Assembly (NCBI RefSeq): GCF_030915505.1
Contig: NZ_CP133265.1
Coordinates: 868,001-932,000, forward strand
Length of the DNA: 64,000 bases
Direction: 5' to 3'
Source of the DNA: Neobacillus sp. OS1-2
Lineage (GTDB): Bacteria > Bacillota > Bacilli > Bacillales > Cytobacillaceae
Part shown: positions 30,201 through 39,138 of the stretch, in pieces
Numbering within the stretch: the first letter of the stretch is position 1
Layout of the letters: the number at the start of each line of letters is the position of its first letter
Program-made: the position numbers and the translations under genes
The notes under the pieces: generated by a model
Database searches by the model: none
What the model was told of the DNA's origin: nothing
Seen by the model: the letters and a program-made list of their open reading frames with translations, nothing else

Positions 30201-30491
30201 TAATTCCATTCCAAAATCCGGTATAACTCTTCGAATAGAATGAACGATGTAGGTGAGAAAGGGCAGGATGTCATCATCCATAGAGGAAAGGGAATACCAG
30301 CAGCCTGGAATTTTCTCATCCCTCATAAATAAGGCAAGTGCCGTACTTTTTCCAAACCCGGCTCCGGAATGGATAATGGTCAAAGGATAGTCATTCATCT
30401 CTTTCATTTTCTGTGTAAGCTTTGCCCTTCTGATAAAATCATCCTTTACCACGGGAATCCGTAGTTTAGTTTGAATGAGTGGCAGCTTCAA
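27258..30491 (-). CDS. MalT/AfsR-like regulator: STAND NTPase, TPR and C-terminal BTAD domain
   Basis: A 1077-residue signal-transduction regulator. The N-terminal STAND-type NTPase (about 1-330) has Walker A GAGFGKST at 43-50 and an LILDDFHQIEH Walker B. The middle (about 350-800) is a TPR-like helical repeat region. Residues about 830-930 form a winged-helix domain (QTLGQFRLWLG ... AKELFQLF) and 940-1070 a bacterial transcriptional activation domain ending in VLEDELGVTPLEPTRHMY. Such proteins are ligand-gated activators. It lies upstream of, and co-directional with, the ABC/KAS III operon, which it probably controls through the heptamer repeats. The MalT-like sensor half with a SARP-like output half is a hybrid architecture. 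Confidence 0.88.
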   Translation of the reverse strand: MKLPLIQTKLRIPVVKDDFIRRAKLTQKMKEMNDYPLTIIHSGAGFGKSTALALFMRDEKIPGCWYSLSSMDDDILPFLTYIVHSIRRVIPDFGMELAAFIDTMDRYIKEEELSILCSLFINEILATDSPITLILDDFHQIEHSYTINSWMEKLLEHIPSNLHMVISSRSRPGWKQLTKMKACGQLLEITREDLVLTIEEMELLLTDLYGLEMEFQQLHTIFEMTEGWVIAICMIAQQIPLKRDISELFEHSSHSLHDFFQYLVMEVFSKQPPIIQQFLEQTSIFEEIEEEICHEVIGLQGAAVMLEQLKDRNLFIQKVGLNHYRYHALFREFLENMFQKNNPSQYAALNERCARFYEKRQLWEEALYHYKKIDHHKAIASILQENGLQMLESGKLESLYDQLSILPQVELEAYNLLWYLKAEIHRYRSQYQEAEVCYERSFFGAKQKHDNLGMSMALEGKAKIFLDTIQPHHAERLLYEAIHHREKLSGFDEEKGKLYQLLSENLLNLGKASEAERWIEKTKAANFDGNLEARLYLRTGRFEEAKKVLYKEKVNGTIGYLLPQAHRETDLLLSLIEAFTGEGEKAKELAQQGIQQGISLKAPFVEACGWIRMGHAVQILNKYESHLAENCYQTALEIMGQLGVNRGKAEPLMGLCILYGTRGELERALDVGKKALQETEKVQDVWLSACITLCMGITCIYNEQLPMALHYLEKADSSFQQCGDSFGQMLSKFWFSYLYYWEKKPEDFKETMGECLTLLHNQDYEFFLYHRSVFGPRDLQAFVPLLLECISMNIQKSFVRKVLQDLGVNTLDSHPGYSIRVQTLGQFRLWLGEKEAAEKEWQREKAKELFQLFITVSEPMTKDEIMQILWPNQDKKSADRDFKVALNSLQHVLEPTRKARANPFFIIRDGMFYGLNPNAVIEVDTSHFQALIQAGLNEADEEKVIYSLESGLTLYQGDYLPDRRYDDWCISKRESLLVYFLRGAEKIAQLRVRRENYDAAIYWCEKILERDRTWEEAYRLLMYCYYRKNNRPHAMKWYQKCTEVLEDELGVTPLEPTRHMYNMIIESESIFKSIEQP

Positions 30492-30633
30492 TTCATATCC
30501 TCCCTCCCTATTTTCATAATATTTACACTATTTTATCATACTCCAAATAATAAATTGGCTTTTTTCTATGTAATAAAATGCATTTACTTGAAAAAAATAG
30601 ATAGAAAGGAATACAAATTGGGGTGCTGCGTCA

Positions 30634-33159
30634 TTGTCGATTAAAAGAAAGATTCCGTTGCTTTTTAGTCTTTTAGTTTTTCTCATTTTATTAACCAATA
30701 ATGCCTTTCATTATTTTCGTTCGAAAAATCAACTGCTTGAATATAACGAAATCGTCATCAAAATGATTGTTAAAGAGGTTTCTTTTCAGGTCAAAAATAC
30801 GAAAAGCAGCAGCTTATATGTAGAAGACATTCTTGGCAGAGACTTGCGAACGGCTTCATTAGCTATAAAAAATGCGCTTCCGGCACGATATCAAGATATC
30901 ACCAACGAGCAGCTGGTTTCTTTGGCAAAGGAAACCGGTGTTTCCCATATTACCTTATTGGCAAAAACAAGTAATGACATTGTCGGCGTAAGGTCCTCCG
31001 ACCCTCATGAAATCGGCATGTCCACTAAAGGCTGGGGCTATTGGTATGATGCTTATCTTCAGCTTTTTTCCTTAAAGCCTGTTTCCGTTGGAAAGGGAAT
31101 GACCTTGCCAAATTACTGGTCCGGTCCGATTGAGGTCGCTTCATCTGATCCGAAACACATTGATAAATGGGGCTATTACTTTGATGGGACAACGAATTAT
31201 ATTATCAACCCCTATTTTCGCGACAAAATAACTGATTATGAAAAACGATTCGGGCCATGGAAAATCATCAAGGACTTTACAAAGGAAGAAGGCATATTGG
31301 AGGTAACCGTATTTAATCCGAAAAACTTTGGCAAAAAGGAGGAAGTTGTCCATTTAAACGGCAATAAATATATTCGCATTTCGGCACTGCCTATTTGGTA
31401 CGGAGAGTATAAATATCAAAACTACACTACTGATGCGAATCTAGTCAAAGAGGCAATTACAGAGAAAAAAATTCAAGTCTATAAAGGGAATCTTAATGGC
31501 AAATTGGTCAGGAAAACCTTCGTCCCTATTTTTTCAAAAAATGATCAGCCATTCGTCATTGGCCTTGTTTATAATTATGGATTAATTCATGCGGAACTGG
31601 TTCACGAGTTAAAAGTACATATTTTGTTATCCATCGCGATTATGATTATCGTGTTAATTGTTAGCTTTCTATTTTCAAGGTCGATCACCCAGCCAATCGG
31701 CTATATCGTTGAGCATGTAAATGAAATTGCGCAAGGGAACTTTGGAAAAAAATTAAAGTTAAAACGAAAAGATGAATTAGGACTGCTCACCGAAAACGTA
31801 AATGCCATGTCAAACCATTTGCACGGTTATCTGGAGGATTTAAATCAAAGTAAAGAGCTTATCGAATACCAGGCCTACCATGATCCATTAACAGGTCTGT
31901 TAAACAGACGCTATTTCCAAGAAAAGTTAAAACGAATCATTGATCATGCAGATGAAACTGGGGAAACCGTGTCAGTTCTATTCATTGATTTGGATCGCTT
32001 TAAACAGGTAAACGATTCGTTTGGGCATAACAATGGGGATGAAATCCTAAAAATTGCTTCAGGGAGGATTAAGGATTCTCTTCCGGTTGATGATAACACG
32101 ATCATCACAAGGCAGGGCGGCGATGAATTTATTATATTACTCATGAATCTTACGATCGATGAAACAAAGGCAGCAGCAGAAAAGGTTGTCAATCATTTAA
32201 AAAAGTCCTACTCATTAAATGGCAAGGAAATTTATCTCAGTGCTAGCTGCGGCATCAGCATCTATCCAGAGCATACAAAAAACATGGACACCCTCATTAT
32301 TTATGCGGACTTAGCTATGTATTCTGCGAAAAAGACCGGTGGTAATAAAGTAACCATTTATTCTGAGAAATTAAGTCAGTCAAACATTGAAAGACCACGT
32401 TTAGAGGCGCACTTAAGAAAAGCAATTGATAATAAAAAAATTGAAGTGTTCTATCAACCAAAAACCAATGTCGATACAGGTACCTTATTTGGCGCGGAGG
32501 CCCTGGTAAGATGGACAGATGATGTCTTTGGCGTCGTCTCACCAGAAGTGTTTATTCCCATCGCAGAAGATACGGGGTTAATCCAGCCCTTATGGGAACT
32601 AGTAATGAACATGGCCTGTCAGCAGGTTAGCATATGGAATGCAACCCGTCCACAGCCTTTATCGATATCCATTAACTTCTCGGCACGTCAATTTCAGGAA
32701 CCACTACAGATGGTCCAACGGGTTAAAGAAATTCTGACTGAAAGTCAGTTACCACCAAATAATTTAGAAATAGAAATTACCGAAAGCATTCTCTTAACGA
32801 ATTCAAGCGAAATCATCCAAGCACTCAAATCACTAAAAGCGATGGGAATTGCTGTGTCTATTGACGATTTCGGAACAGGATACTCTTCCTTAAGCTATTT
32901 AAAAGATTTACCGATTAACACCTTGAAAATCGATAAATCCTTTATCCAGAATATAAATGAGAATCATGAAAACGCCGAGATTGCAGAAGCGATCATTAAT
33001 CTTGCTCGCAGTCTCCATCTCGATGTCATCGCAGAGGGTGTCGAAGAAGAATATCAAAAGGATTTCCTTCTATCGAAAAATTGTGTTCAAATGCAAGGGT
33101 ATTTGTTTAGCAAACCGTTAAGCATCGTGGATTTTGAGGAATTTATCGCCAAAAAATAA
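30634..33159 (+). CDS. Membrane-bound GGDEF-EAL protein (c-di-GMP turnover)
   Basis: An 841-residue sensor. A TM segment at about 7-26 is followed by an extracellular Cache-like domain to about 330, TM at about 332-353 and HAMP to about 402. The GGDEF domain has an intact RQGGDEF; the RxxD inhibitory site is absent (DDNT at that place). The EAL domain has GAEALVRW, ITESIL, DDFGTGYSS and EGVEE. Both catalytic sets look intact, so either synthesis or hydrolysis of c-di-GMP is possible. Start is TTG 30634 behind GGGGTG. Divergent from the BTAD regulator; no evidence that they are linked. Confidence 0.9.
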   Translation: MSIKRKIPLLFSLLVFLILLTNNAFHYFRSKNQLLEYNEIVIKMIVKEVSFQVKNTKSSSLYVEDILGRDLRTASLAIKNALPARYQDITNEQLVSLAKETGVSHITLLAKTSNDIVGVRSSDPHEIGMSTKGWGYWYDAYLQLFSLKPVSVGKGMTLPNYWSGPIEVASSDPKHIDKWGYYFDGTTNYIINPYFRDKITDYEKRFGPWKIIKDFTKEEGILEVTVFNPKNFGKKEEVVHLNGNKYIRISALPIWYGEYKYQNYTTDANLVKEAITEKKIQVYKGNLNGKLVRKTFVPIFSKNDQPFVIGLVYNYGLIHAELVHELKVHILLSIAIMIIVLIVSFLFSRSITQPIGYIVEHVNEIAQGNFGKKLKLKRKDELGLLTENVNAMSNHLHGYLEDLNQSKELIEYQAYHDPLTGLLNRRYFQEKLKRIIDHADETGETVSVLFIDLDRFKQVNDSFGHNNGDEILKIASGRIKDSLPVDDNTIITRQGGDEFIILLMNLTIDETKAAAEKVVNHLKKSYSLNGKEIYLSASCGISIYPEHTKNMDTLIIYADLAMYSAKKTGGNKVTIYSEKLSQSNIERPRLEAHLRKAIDNKKIEVFYQPKTNVDTGTLFGAEALVRWTDDVFGVVSPEVFIPIAEDTGLIQPLWELVMNMACQQVSIWNATRPQPLSISINFSARQFQEPLQMVQRVKEILTESQLPPNNLEIEITESILLTNSSEIIQALKSLKAMGIAVSIDDFGTGYSSLSYLKDLPINTLKIDKSFIQNINENHENAEIAEAIINLARSLHLDVIAEGVEEEYQKDFLLSKNCVQMQGYLFSKPLSIVDFEEFIAKK

Positions 33160-33190
33160 ACGGGGCAGCCGCTGCTGTCCCGTTTATTTC
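33154..33190. terminator. Bidirectional terminator between GGDEF-EAL and thrB
   Basis: AAATAAACGGG-CAGC pairs with GCTG-CCCGTTTATTT around a short loop, with A/T tracts on both sides, between convergent genes. Confidence 0.85.
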
Positions 33191-34101
33191 ACAAATTCCT
33201 CAACTTCCTTTACACAGCTGCCAAAATAATCGATTGACAACCTTTTTACAGTCATGCTGGGAAATTCCTGACCTAAGGCATACGCCAGCTCCTGCCCTTT
33301 TCCTTTTTCACTAAAGCAAATGACTGTTGGCCCGGCACCGCTCAATGCCACTCCGAATGCCCCATTGGACTTTGCACATGATTCAATCTCTTGATAAAAA
33401 TGAATCAGCGGTTGTCGATAGGGCTGATGGAAACGGTCTTGTCCCATCATTTTTCCGGCAAGATTCCAATTTTGACTTACTAGAGCAGCAATCAAAAGGT
33501 TAGCAGTGGAAGAAGCCTGGACAGCCTCTTGCCGTGAATAGGCGGCAGGTAAAACATCGCGCGATTCCTTCGTCAATAAAATTTCCCCCGGTATCACCGT
33601 CACCATTTCGACAGGGAGGTCAGTAATGGAAAGCATATCTACGTCATGTTGATCATACCTTCCGATGACAAGTCCTCCAAATAGAGAAGCACCCACATTA
33701 TCCGGATGCCCTTCCCACTTTGTAGCAAGCAGAAGCTTTTCGTTTTTCGTTAAACGTAAGCCGCCAACCGCATCCGCAAGCTCAATTCCGGCAACAATCG
33801 CCGCCGCACTTGAGCCAAGTCCTCGCGCTAAGGGAATCTCACTCTCTATTTTTATTTTACAAGGAGGTAACTCTATTCCATAATTAGCGGCGGTCTTAAT
33901 GGCAACTTGGCAGATAAAATGGCTCTCATCGGTTGGGAGATCCTTCAATTCCTCACACGAAGAATAGCATTCCCACTGATCGTTCTTCTCGATTTCTAAT
34001 GTTAGATATAAATTTAATGCTAGACCGATTGAATCGAAGCCAGGCCCAAGGTTTGCTGTACTCGAAGGTACTTTAATCACAAAGCGATCATGTAAAGTCA
34101 T
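33184..34101 (-). CDS. thrB: Homoserine kinase
   Basis: A 305-residue GHMP kinase. It has the N-terminal [19 protein letters not shown] motif (here [15 protein letters not shown]) and the ATP loop [14 protein letters not shown]. The C-terminal [14 protein letters not shown] motif is also present. It phosphorylates L-homoserine for threonine synthesis. Its ATG overlaps the thrC stop by 4 bases (ATGA), and it is the last gene of hom-thrC-thrB, the usual Bacillus order. Confidence 0.96.
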   Translation of the reverse strand: MTLHDRFVIKVPSSTANLGPGFDSIGLALNLYLTLEIEKNDQWECYSSCEELKDLPTDESHFICQVAIKTAANYGIELPPCKIKIESEIPLARGLGSSAAAIVAGIELADAVGGLRLTKNEKLLLATKWEGHPDNVGASLFGGLVIGRYDQHDVDMLSITDLPVEMVTVIPGEILLTKESRDVLPAAYSRQEAVQASSTANLLIAALVSQNWNLAGKMMGQDRFHQPYRQPLIHFYQEIESCAKSNGAFGVALSGAGPTVICFSEKGKGQELAYALGQEFPSMTVKRLSIDYFGSCVKEVEEFVK

Positions 34102-35162
34102 CCGCGGACAACTCCTCGAATATGTTCAGCAACAGCTTTTTCATCGTTTGGTAATGGAACTGGTGTGACAAGACTGCTACTGATAGCTGTGTCAGGGTCC
34201 TTTAAACCATTACCTGTCAGCACAGCGACAATTCTTGTCCCTTTGCTGATTTTTCCATTTTGGATACTCTTATACACGCCGGCAATGGATGCGCAGGATG
34301 CAGGTTCAGCAAATACACCTTCAGCGGCTGCTAATTTTTTATAAGCGGTAATTATTTCTTCATCGCTTACTTCATCAAATTGGCCATGGGATTCTTCGAC
34401 GGCATTCACTGCAAGATCCCAGCTTGCAGGATTACCAATTCGAATGGCTGTTGCTATGGTTTCCGGATTTTCAAAGACGCGATTATGGACAAGTGCTGCC
34501 GCACCCGCTGCTTCAAAGCCAAACATTCGTGGCAGTCCCGTCTCCTTCTTCTCGTTGTATTCTTTAAACCCTTTCCAATATGCACTGATATTTCCGGCAT
34601 TTCCAACCGGAATTGCTAAAATTTCAGGTGCAGCCCCAAGCTGGTCACACACTTCAAATGCGGCTGTTTTTTGTCCCTCAAGCCGATAAGGATTGACCGA
34701 ATTTACGAGCGCAATCGGTTCTACCTTACTAATATTTCGCACCATTTTTAACGCTTCGTCGAAATTTCCCTCAATCGAGATAATTTCTGCTCCATACATC
34801 ATTGCTTGCGCCAGTTTTCCCAGCGCAATTTTCCCTTCTGGGATGACAACGATACAATTGATTCCGGCCCGCGCCGCATATGCTGCCGCTGCCGCGGATG
34901 TATTTCCTGTGGATGCACAGATAACGGTTTTACTGCCTTCCTCTACTGCCTTGGCAACAGCCATAACCATCCCTCTGTCTTTGAAAGAACCGGTTGGGTT
35001 AGCCCCTTCAACTTTTACATAAAGCTCAACGCCCCATTCCTGGGATAGCCTTTCAAGCTTGATTAACGGTGTATTTCCCTCATTTAGCGTAAGCTTAGGT
35101 GTTTGTTCGTTAATTGGTAAATATTCTTTATATGCTTCTAATAATCCCGGCCATCTCATCAT
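34098..35162 (-). CDS. thrC: Threonine synthase
   Basis: A 354-residue PLP enzyme of the tryptophan-synthase-beta fold. The PLP Lys is in GSFKDRGM (about residue 60). The phosphate-binding glycine loop is VGNAGN, and [14 protein letters not shown] follows the cofactor site. It converts O-phosphohomoserine to threonine. Overlaps both hom (4 bp) and thrB (4 bp). Confidence 0.96.
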   Translation of the reverse strand: MMRWPGLLEAYKEYLPINEQTPKLTLNEGNTPLIKLERLSQEWGVELYVKVEGANPTGSFKDRGMVMAVAKAVEEGSKTVICASTGNTSAAAAAYAARAGINCIVVIPEGKIALGKLAQAMMYGAEIISIEGNFDEALKMVRNISKVEPIALVNSVNPYRLEGQKTAAFEVCDQLGAAPEILAIPVGNAGNISAYWKGFKEYNEKKETGLPRMFGFEAAGAAALVHNRVFENPETIATAIRIGNPASWDLAVNAVEESHGQFDEVSDEEIITAYKKLAAAEGVFAEPASCASIAGVYKSIQNGKISKGTRIVAVLTGNGLKDPDTAISSSLVTPVPLPNDEKAVAEHIRGVVRG

Positions 35163-36451
35163 GCTTTCCTCACCACTCTATATGCACTTTTTACTTCCTT
35201 AACTGCGCTTAAATCGTATAATTCCAGTAAAATCTTATCATAATTAGTTTCTGAAGCTTTGTGTGTAACTAAGACAATTTCTGATGTCTCATTTTTCTTA
35301 ATTGGCAACTGCAGAATTTTTTCAAAACTTACCCCATGTCTAGCAAAAATTGCGGTAATATCGGCAAACACGCCCACTTCATCCTGGACATGAATCCTAA
35401 GGAAGTATTTGGAGAACTTTTCTTCATTATCCTTTAACCGCTTTGGATATTGCGGTGTAACAGCACTGCGGCCATTTACGCCAAGTCGTAAATTTTTAAT
35501 GACTCCAACAAGGTCCGATACGACTGCTGTTGCGGTTGGCATGCTTCCTGCACCAGGACCGTAAAACATCGTTTCGCCGACGGCTTCTCCGTACACATAA
35601 ACTGCATTGTATTCATTTTGCACAGAGGCAAGTGGGTGATTGTTTGATAGGAATGTAGGTGCAACACTGACCTCGACCTTTTCACCCTCACGACCGGCAT
35701 AGCCGATTAACTTCATCGTATAGCCTAATTGTTTACCGTAGCTTAAGTCTTCTTCAGTAATGCTGGAAATACCACTGACCTTTACATCGTCCAAATCAAT
35801 ATGCATTGAAAACCCTAATGTAGCGAGAATGGTCATTTTTCGTGCCGCATCAAGGCCTTCAACATCGGCAGTTGGATCTGCTTCTGCAAAGCCGAGCTCC
35901 TGTGCTTCTTTAAGGACCTCTTCATATGAACGTCCTTCATCACTCATTTTAGTTAATATATAATTGGTTGTTCCATTCACAATTCCCATCATTTGTGTAA
36001 TCCTGTCTGACGCAAGGCCGTCAACAAGACCTCTTAAGACTGGAATACCGCCAGCCACACTTGCTTCGTAAAAGAGGTCACAGCCATGTTCTGTGGCGAC
36101 TGTTAAGAGCTCGGAACCATGGAGGGCCATCAAATCTTTATTGGCTGTTACCACATGCTTGCCTTGGCGAAGAGCGGTAATCAAATAGTCTTTTGTATCA
36201 TGTACCCCGCCCATAACCTCAATGACTACATCAATTTCCTTGTCAAAAAGGATATCATCTGGGTTGGAGGTTAAAGTCTCTGTATCTACTTCAACCGGTC
36301 TATTCTTATGTAGGTCCTGGACAAGGATCTTTTTAACGACAACCGGACACCCCACTTGATGGATTAATTTATCTTGGTGATTTTCAATAATTTTTACTAC
36401 GCCTGAACCAACTGTGCCTAATCCTAATAACCCTATCGAGATTGCTTTCAT
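35159..36451 (-). CDS. hom: Homoserine dehydrogenase with C-terminal ACT domain
   Basis: A 430-residue enzyme. NAD(P) motif GLGTVGSG at about 10-17, catalytic region [10 protein letters not shown] followed by [13 protein letters not shown], and C-terminal ACT domain ([19 protein letters not shown]). Reduces aspartate semialdehyde to homoserine; the ACT domain is expected to mediate threonine feedback. I take ATG 36451, with GGAGGGGATCTTT just upstream; the frame extends 20 codons further to 36511 through the promoter region and is not used. Confidence 0.95.
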   Translation of the reverse strand: MKAISIGLLGLGTVGSGVVKIIENHQDKLIHQVGCPVVVKKILVQDLHKNRPVEVDTETLTSNPDDILFDKEIDVVIEVMGGVHDTKDYLITALRQGKHVVTANKDLMALHGSELLTVATEHGCDLFYEASVAGGIPVLRGLVDGLASDRITQMMGIVNGTTNYILTKMSDEGRSYEEVLKEAQELGFAEADPTADVEGLDAARKMTILATLGFSMHIDLDDVKVSGISSITEEDLSYGKQLGYTMKLIGYAGREGEKVEVSVAPTFLSNNHPLASVQNEYNAVYVYGEAVGETMFYGPGAGSMPTATAVVSDLVGVIKNLRLGVNGRSAVTPQYPKRLKDNEEKFSKYFLRIHVQDEVGVFADITAIFARHGVSFEKILQLPIKKNETSEIVLVTHKASETNYDKILLELYDLSAVKEVKSAYRVVRKA

Positions 36452-36509
36452 AAAGATCCCCTCCTGCAATTGTCCACTTGTGGCGCACAAATGTTTTTCT
36501 ATTGTAGAC

Positions 36510-36538
36510 ATTATATGATTCTCTTTATTCTTTTACAA
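36510..36538 (-). promoter_or_regulatory. Sigma-A promoter of hom-thrC-thrB
   Basis: Minus strand: -35 TTGTAA (36538..36533), 17-bp spacer, perfect -10 TATAAT (36515..36510). It lies about 60 bp upstream of the hom start. No attenuator or T-box is visible in this short leader. Confidence 0.75.
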
Positions 36539-36749
36539 TAGATTTGTTTTATGGTTTTCCAGTGAAACCGTTTCCTTCCGCGCCATAATAGGCTTGCATT
36601 TTTTTTCTGAAATTTTCCAAAGTAAAAAGAAAAATATTTTCTGCTTTAGCCCTTTACAATCTTGAAGAAAAGGTTGTAGAATAATCCCTATATTCATCTT
36701 AATTAGAAATTTCAATTAATTATACACTATTAAATAGTAATGATGAAGA

Positions 36750-36985
36750 CGGTAGTAAGAAAAAGCCACAGAGAGCCGGTGGTGGGTGCGAACCGGTGCA
36801 ATTTCTTATTTAACCTAGCCCTTCTGAACTGGCAGCTGAACCTATTAGTAGGCATGCCCGGTGTAAAGCCGTTACACTTATGAGGCTGCTCTTATTTTTC
36901 AAGCAGCAAAAGAGGGTGGCACCACGTTCATTCACGTCCCTCATAACAGGTATTTTTTTGTCTGTTATGAGGGACGTTTTCTATT
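36750..36985 (+). promoter_or_regulatory. T-box riboswitch upstream of serA
   Basis: Leader with the GA/K-turn string ACAGAGAGCCGG, the distal loop GGTGCGA, small stems GTGTAA/TTACAC and GCTGCT/AGCAGC, and the invariant T-box AGGGTGGCACCACG at 36913..36926. A strong terminator (ACGTCCCTCATAACAG with its complement, then TTTT) follows at 36933..36980. Uncharged tRNA binding would favour the antiterminator and serA expression. The specifier triplet is not certain; AGC (Ser) at 36834..36836 is a candidate that fits the gene controlled. Confidence 0.92.
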
Positions 36986-37113
36986 TTTACAGAAAGGAGA
37001 AATGTTCTGATAGATTCATTGGGTATTGCCCAACGTTTTACTAGCATAGAAGTAGTAGTTACATGAAAATGAATGGTATCGCTTTTTAAATAGCTGAGGA
37101 GGTTGGAAAGATC

Positions 37114-38757
37114 ATGTATAAAGTTCTTGTAACAGATGGTATTAGCAGCACTGGTTTGGTGAGTCTTATGGAGCATCCCCATTTTGTCGTAGATCGGCAG
37201 CCTACATTGCCGACCGAAGAGTTGAAAAACATTATTGGCCATTACGATGCTTTAATTGTGAGAAGCCAAACAAAGGTAACCGAAGAACTACTTTTGGCAG
37301 CAGACCGGCTTCGGGTCATTGCCCGTGCAGGTGTTGGAGTCGACAACATTGATGTCAATGCAGCGACCCGAAAAGGGATCATCGTCATTAATGCTCCGGG
37401 GGCAAATACAATTGCCGCAACAGAGCATACATTAGCGATGATGTTGTCATTAGCGCGAAAAATTCCGCAAGCACATCAAAAGACAGCAGGCGGTGAATGG
37501 GATCGCAACTCCTTTAAAGGGGTGGAATTGTACAAAAAAACGCTAGGCGTTATCGGTATGGGCAAAATTGGAACAGAAGTGGCAAAACGGGCGAAAAGCT
37601 TTGGCATGAACATCCTCGGGTTTGATCCTTATTTAACAGAAGAGCGCGCGAAGAAACTGGGGATGACGAAGGCAAGCCTCGATTTAATTGCCCAGGAATC
37701 CGATTTTATCACGATTCATACGCCTCTGACGAATGATACGAGAGGATTGATTAATGACGACTATTTAAGCAAAACGAAAAAAGGGGTTCGCTTTGTAAAC
37801 TGCGCCCGTGGCGGTGTAATTGACGAGGAAGCTTTAGTTAGAGCTATTAAGTCCGGGCATGTGGCAGGCGCTGCCCTTGATGTATTCGCAAAAGAACCGG
37901 TAGCCGATCCAGAATTGCTGCAAAACCCTAATATTATTGTCACGCCGCATCTTGGCGCTTCCACTGTAGAAGCACAGGAAAAGGTTGCCCAAGAAGTAAG
38001 TGCGGAGATTATCGAAATTTTTGAAACGCAATCGATTCAAAATGCCGTTAACATGCCGCAAATGTCTGGAGAAACACAAGCAAAGCTGCAGCCATATTTA
38101 CTGCTGGGGGATCAAATGGGCCAGCTAGTAATTCAATTATTAAATAAAAAGGCTCCTGATAAAATCGAGATCAATTATTATGGTGATTTAATTGATGAAG
38201 ATACCGAATTACTGACTCGTACTCTCTTAAAAGGCATTCTATCCTATCATTTAAGTGATTCTGTCAATCTCATAAACGCACTTCACCTTTTGAAGGAGCA
38301 GGGTGTTTCCTATAATGTGGTGAAACATGCTACCAATAAAGGCTTTGCGAATTATATGGAACTTTCAGTATCCAACGGTTTGGAAACGGCGCGGATTGGC
38401 GCTACTGTCTTAAACGGCTATGGTGCAAGGATTTTGAAAATAAACGAATATCGGATAGACGTAAAACCTGAAAAATACCTTTTATATATCAAACACCGCG
38501 ACGTACCGGGGATGATCGGCAAAGTGGGCTCACTACTCGGGAATCATGGGATCAATATTGGTACGATGCAGGTTGGGCGAACAGAGGTCGGCGGGGCGGC
38601 TATCATGGTGTTAACCCTCGATAAAGCCTTGGGCACAGAAGTCATTCGGGATTTAACCTTAATTGAAGGATTAGATGAAGCGCAATTACTGGAGTTGACG
38701 AATGTGGATTCGTTCGAGCCGGGGCGTGTGGAGCAGGAGAAAGTGGAGAGTATTTAG
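37114..38757 (+). CDS. serA: D-3-phosphoglycerate dehydrogenase
   Basis: A 547-residue SerA. D-isomer-specific 2-hydroxyacid dehydrogenase domain with NAD motif GVIGMGKIGTEVAKRA, catalytic Arg in NCARGGVIDE, Glu and the TPHLGAST His. An allosteric substrate-binding domain and a C-terminal ACT domain (IKHRDVPGMIGKVGSLLG) follow. First step of serine biosynthesis. The last ~20 residues beyond the ACT domain are Glu/Val-rich. Expression is controlled by the T-box leader. Strong AGGAGGTTGGAAAG ribosome site. Confidence 0.96.
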   Translation: MYKVLVTDGISSTGLVSLMEHPHFVVDRQPTLPTEELKNIIGHYDALIVRSQTKVTEELLLAADRLRVIARAGVGVDNIDVNAATRKGIIVINAPGANTIAATEHTLAMMLSLARKIPQAHQKTAGGEWDRNSFKGVELYKKTLGVIGMGKIGTEVAKRAKSFGMNILGFDPYLTEERAKKLGMTKASLDLIAQESDFITIHTPLTNDTRGLINDDYLSKTKKGVRFVNCARGGVIDEEALVRAIKSGHVAGAALDVFAKEPVADPELLQNPNIIVTPHLGASTVEAQEKVAQEVSAEIIEIFETQSIQNAVNMPQMSGETQAKLQPYLLLGDQMGQLVIQLLNKKAPDKIEINYYGDLIDEDTELLTRTLLKGILSYHLSDSVNLINALHLLKEQGVSYNVVKHATNKGFANYMELSVSNGLETARIGATVLNGYGARILKINEYRIDVKPEKYLLYIKHRDVPGMIGKVGSLLGNHGINIGTMQVGRTEVGGAAIMVLTLDKALGTEVIRDLTLIEGLDEAQLLELTNVDSFEPGRVEQEKVESI

Positions 38758-38774
38758 TTTTGTTTTATTAAATG

Positions 38775-38815
38775 AAAGAGGGCTTGCGCCGTTTAGTTGC
38801 GCAGCCCTCTTTTTC
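38775..38815 (+). terminator. serA terminator
   Basis: AGAGGGCTTGCGC pairs with GCGCAGCCCTCT (one offset), followed by TTTTT. Confidence 0.88.
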
Positions 38816-38930
38816 GCTCATATTTATATGATTGATGTTAGTTTTTTTGATTCGCTCATTGGAGGCAGGAATTTCGTTCATTGGAGGTTAAAATTCGCTC
38901 ATAGAGACCCATCATTCGCTCATAGATGAG
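38813..38930. repeat. TTCGCTCAT tandem array, mostly 21-22 bp period
   Basis: TTCGCTCAT/TTCGTTCAT occurs at 38813, 38851, 38873, 38894 and 38915; the last four units are spaced 22, 21 and 21 bp. It begins in the T-tract of the serA terminator. No ribosome site or conserved protein is visible. Confidence 0.8.
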
Positions 38931-39003
38931 ACAAGTTGTTAAATTAAATCATAAATACTCAATTATCGAGGTGTAAATTTACAATATTTAACTTCCCAAC
39001 CAG

Positions 39004-39105
39004 TCTATCAGCGAATTTTAAGGTTCTATCAGCGAATATTGGCATTCTATCAGCGAATATTGGCATTCTATCGGCGAATATGAAGGTTTTATCAGCGAAT
39101 CCAAG
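39004..39105. repeat. TCTATCAGCGAAT tandem array, exact 21-bp period
   Basis: Five units at 39004, 39025, 39046, 39067 and 39088. The core CTATCAGCGAA is nearly the reverse complement of TTCGCTCATAG in the facing array 38813..38930, so the two arrays are inverted relative to each other around an ~75-bp AT-rich centre. It lies at the 3' side of both neighbouring genes. Confidence 0.85.
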
Positions 39106-39138
39106 AAAGCCACAAACTAATAGGAAAGATCCTTATTT

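Noticed and set aside
36452..36511. N-terminal 20-codon extension of hom
   Set aside because: It would start within the -10 region of the sigma-A promoter, and a strong ribosome site precedes ATG 36451.
36928..37242. Minus-strand frame across the T-box terminator and serA start
   Set aside because: Overlaps the riboswitch and the well-supported serA start; antisense shadow.
38813..39105. CRISPR array
   Set aside because: Units are 21 bp from start to start, with no room for unique spacers, and no cas genes are present in the window.
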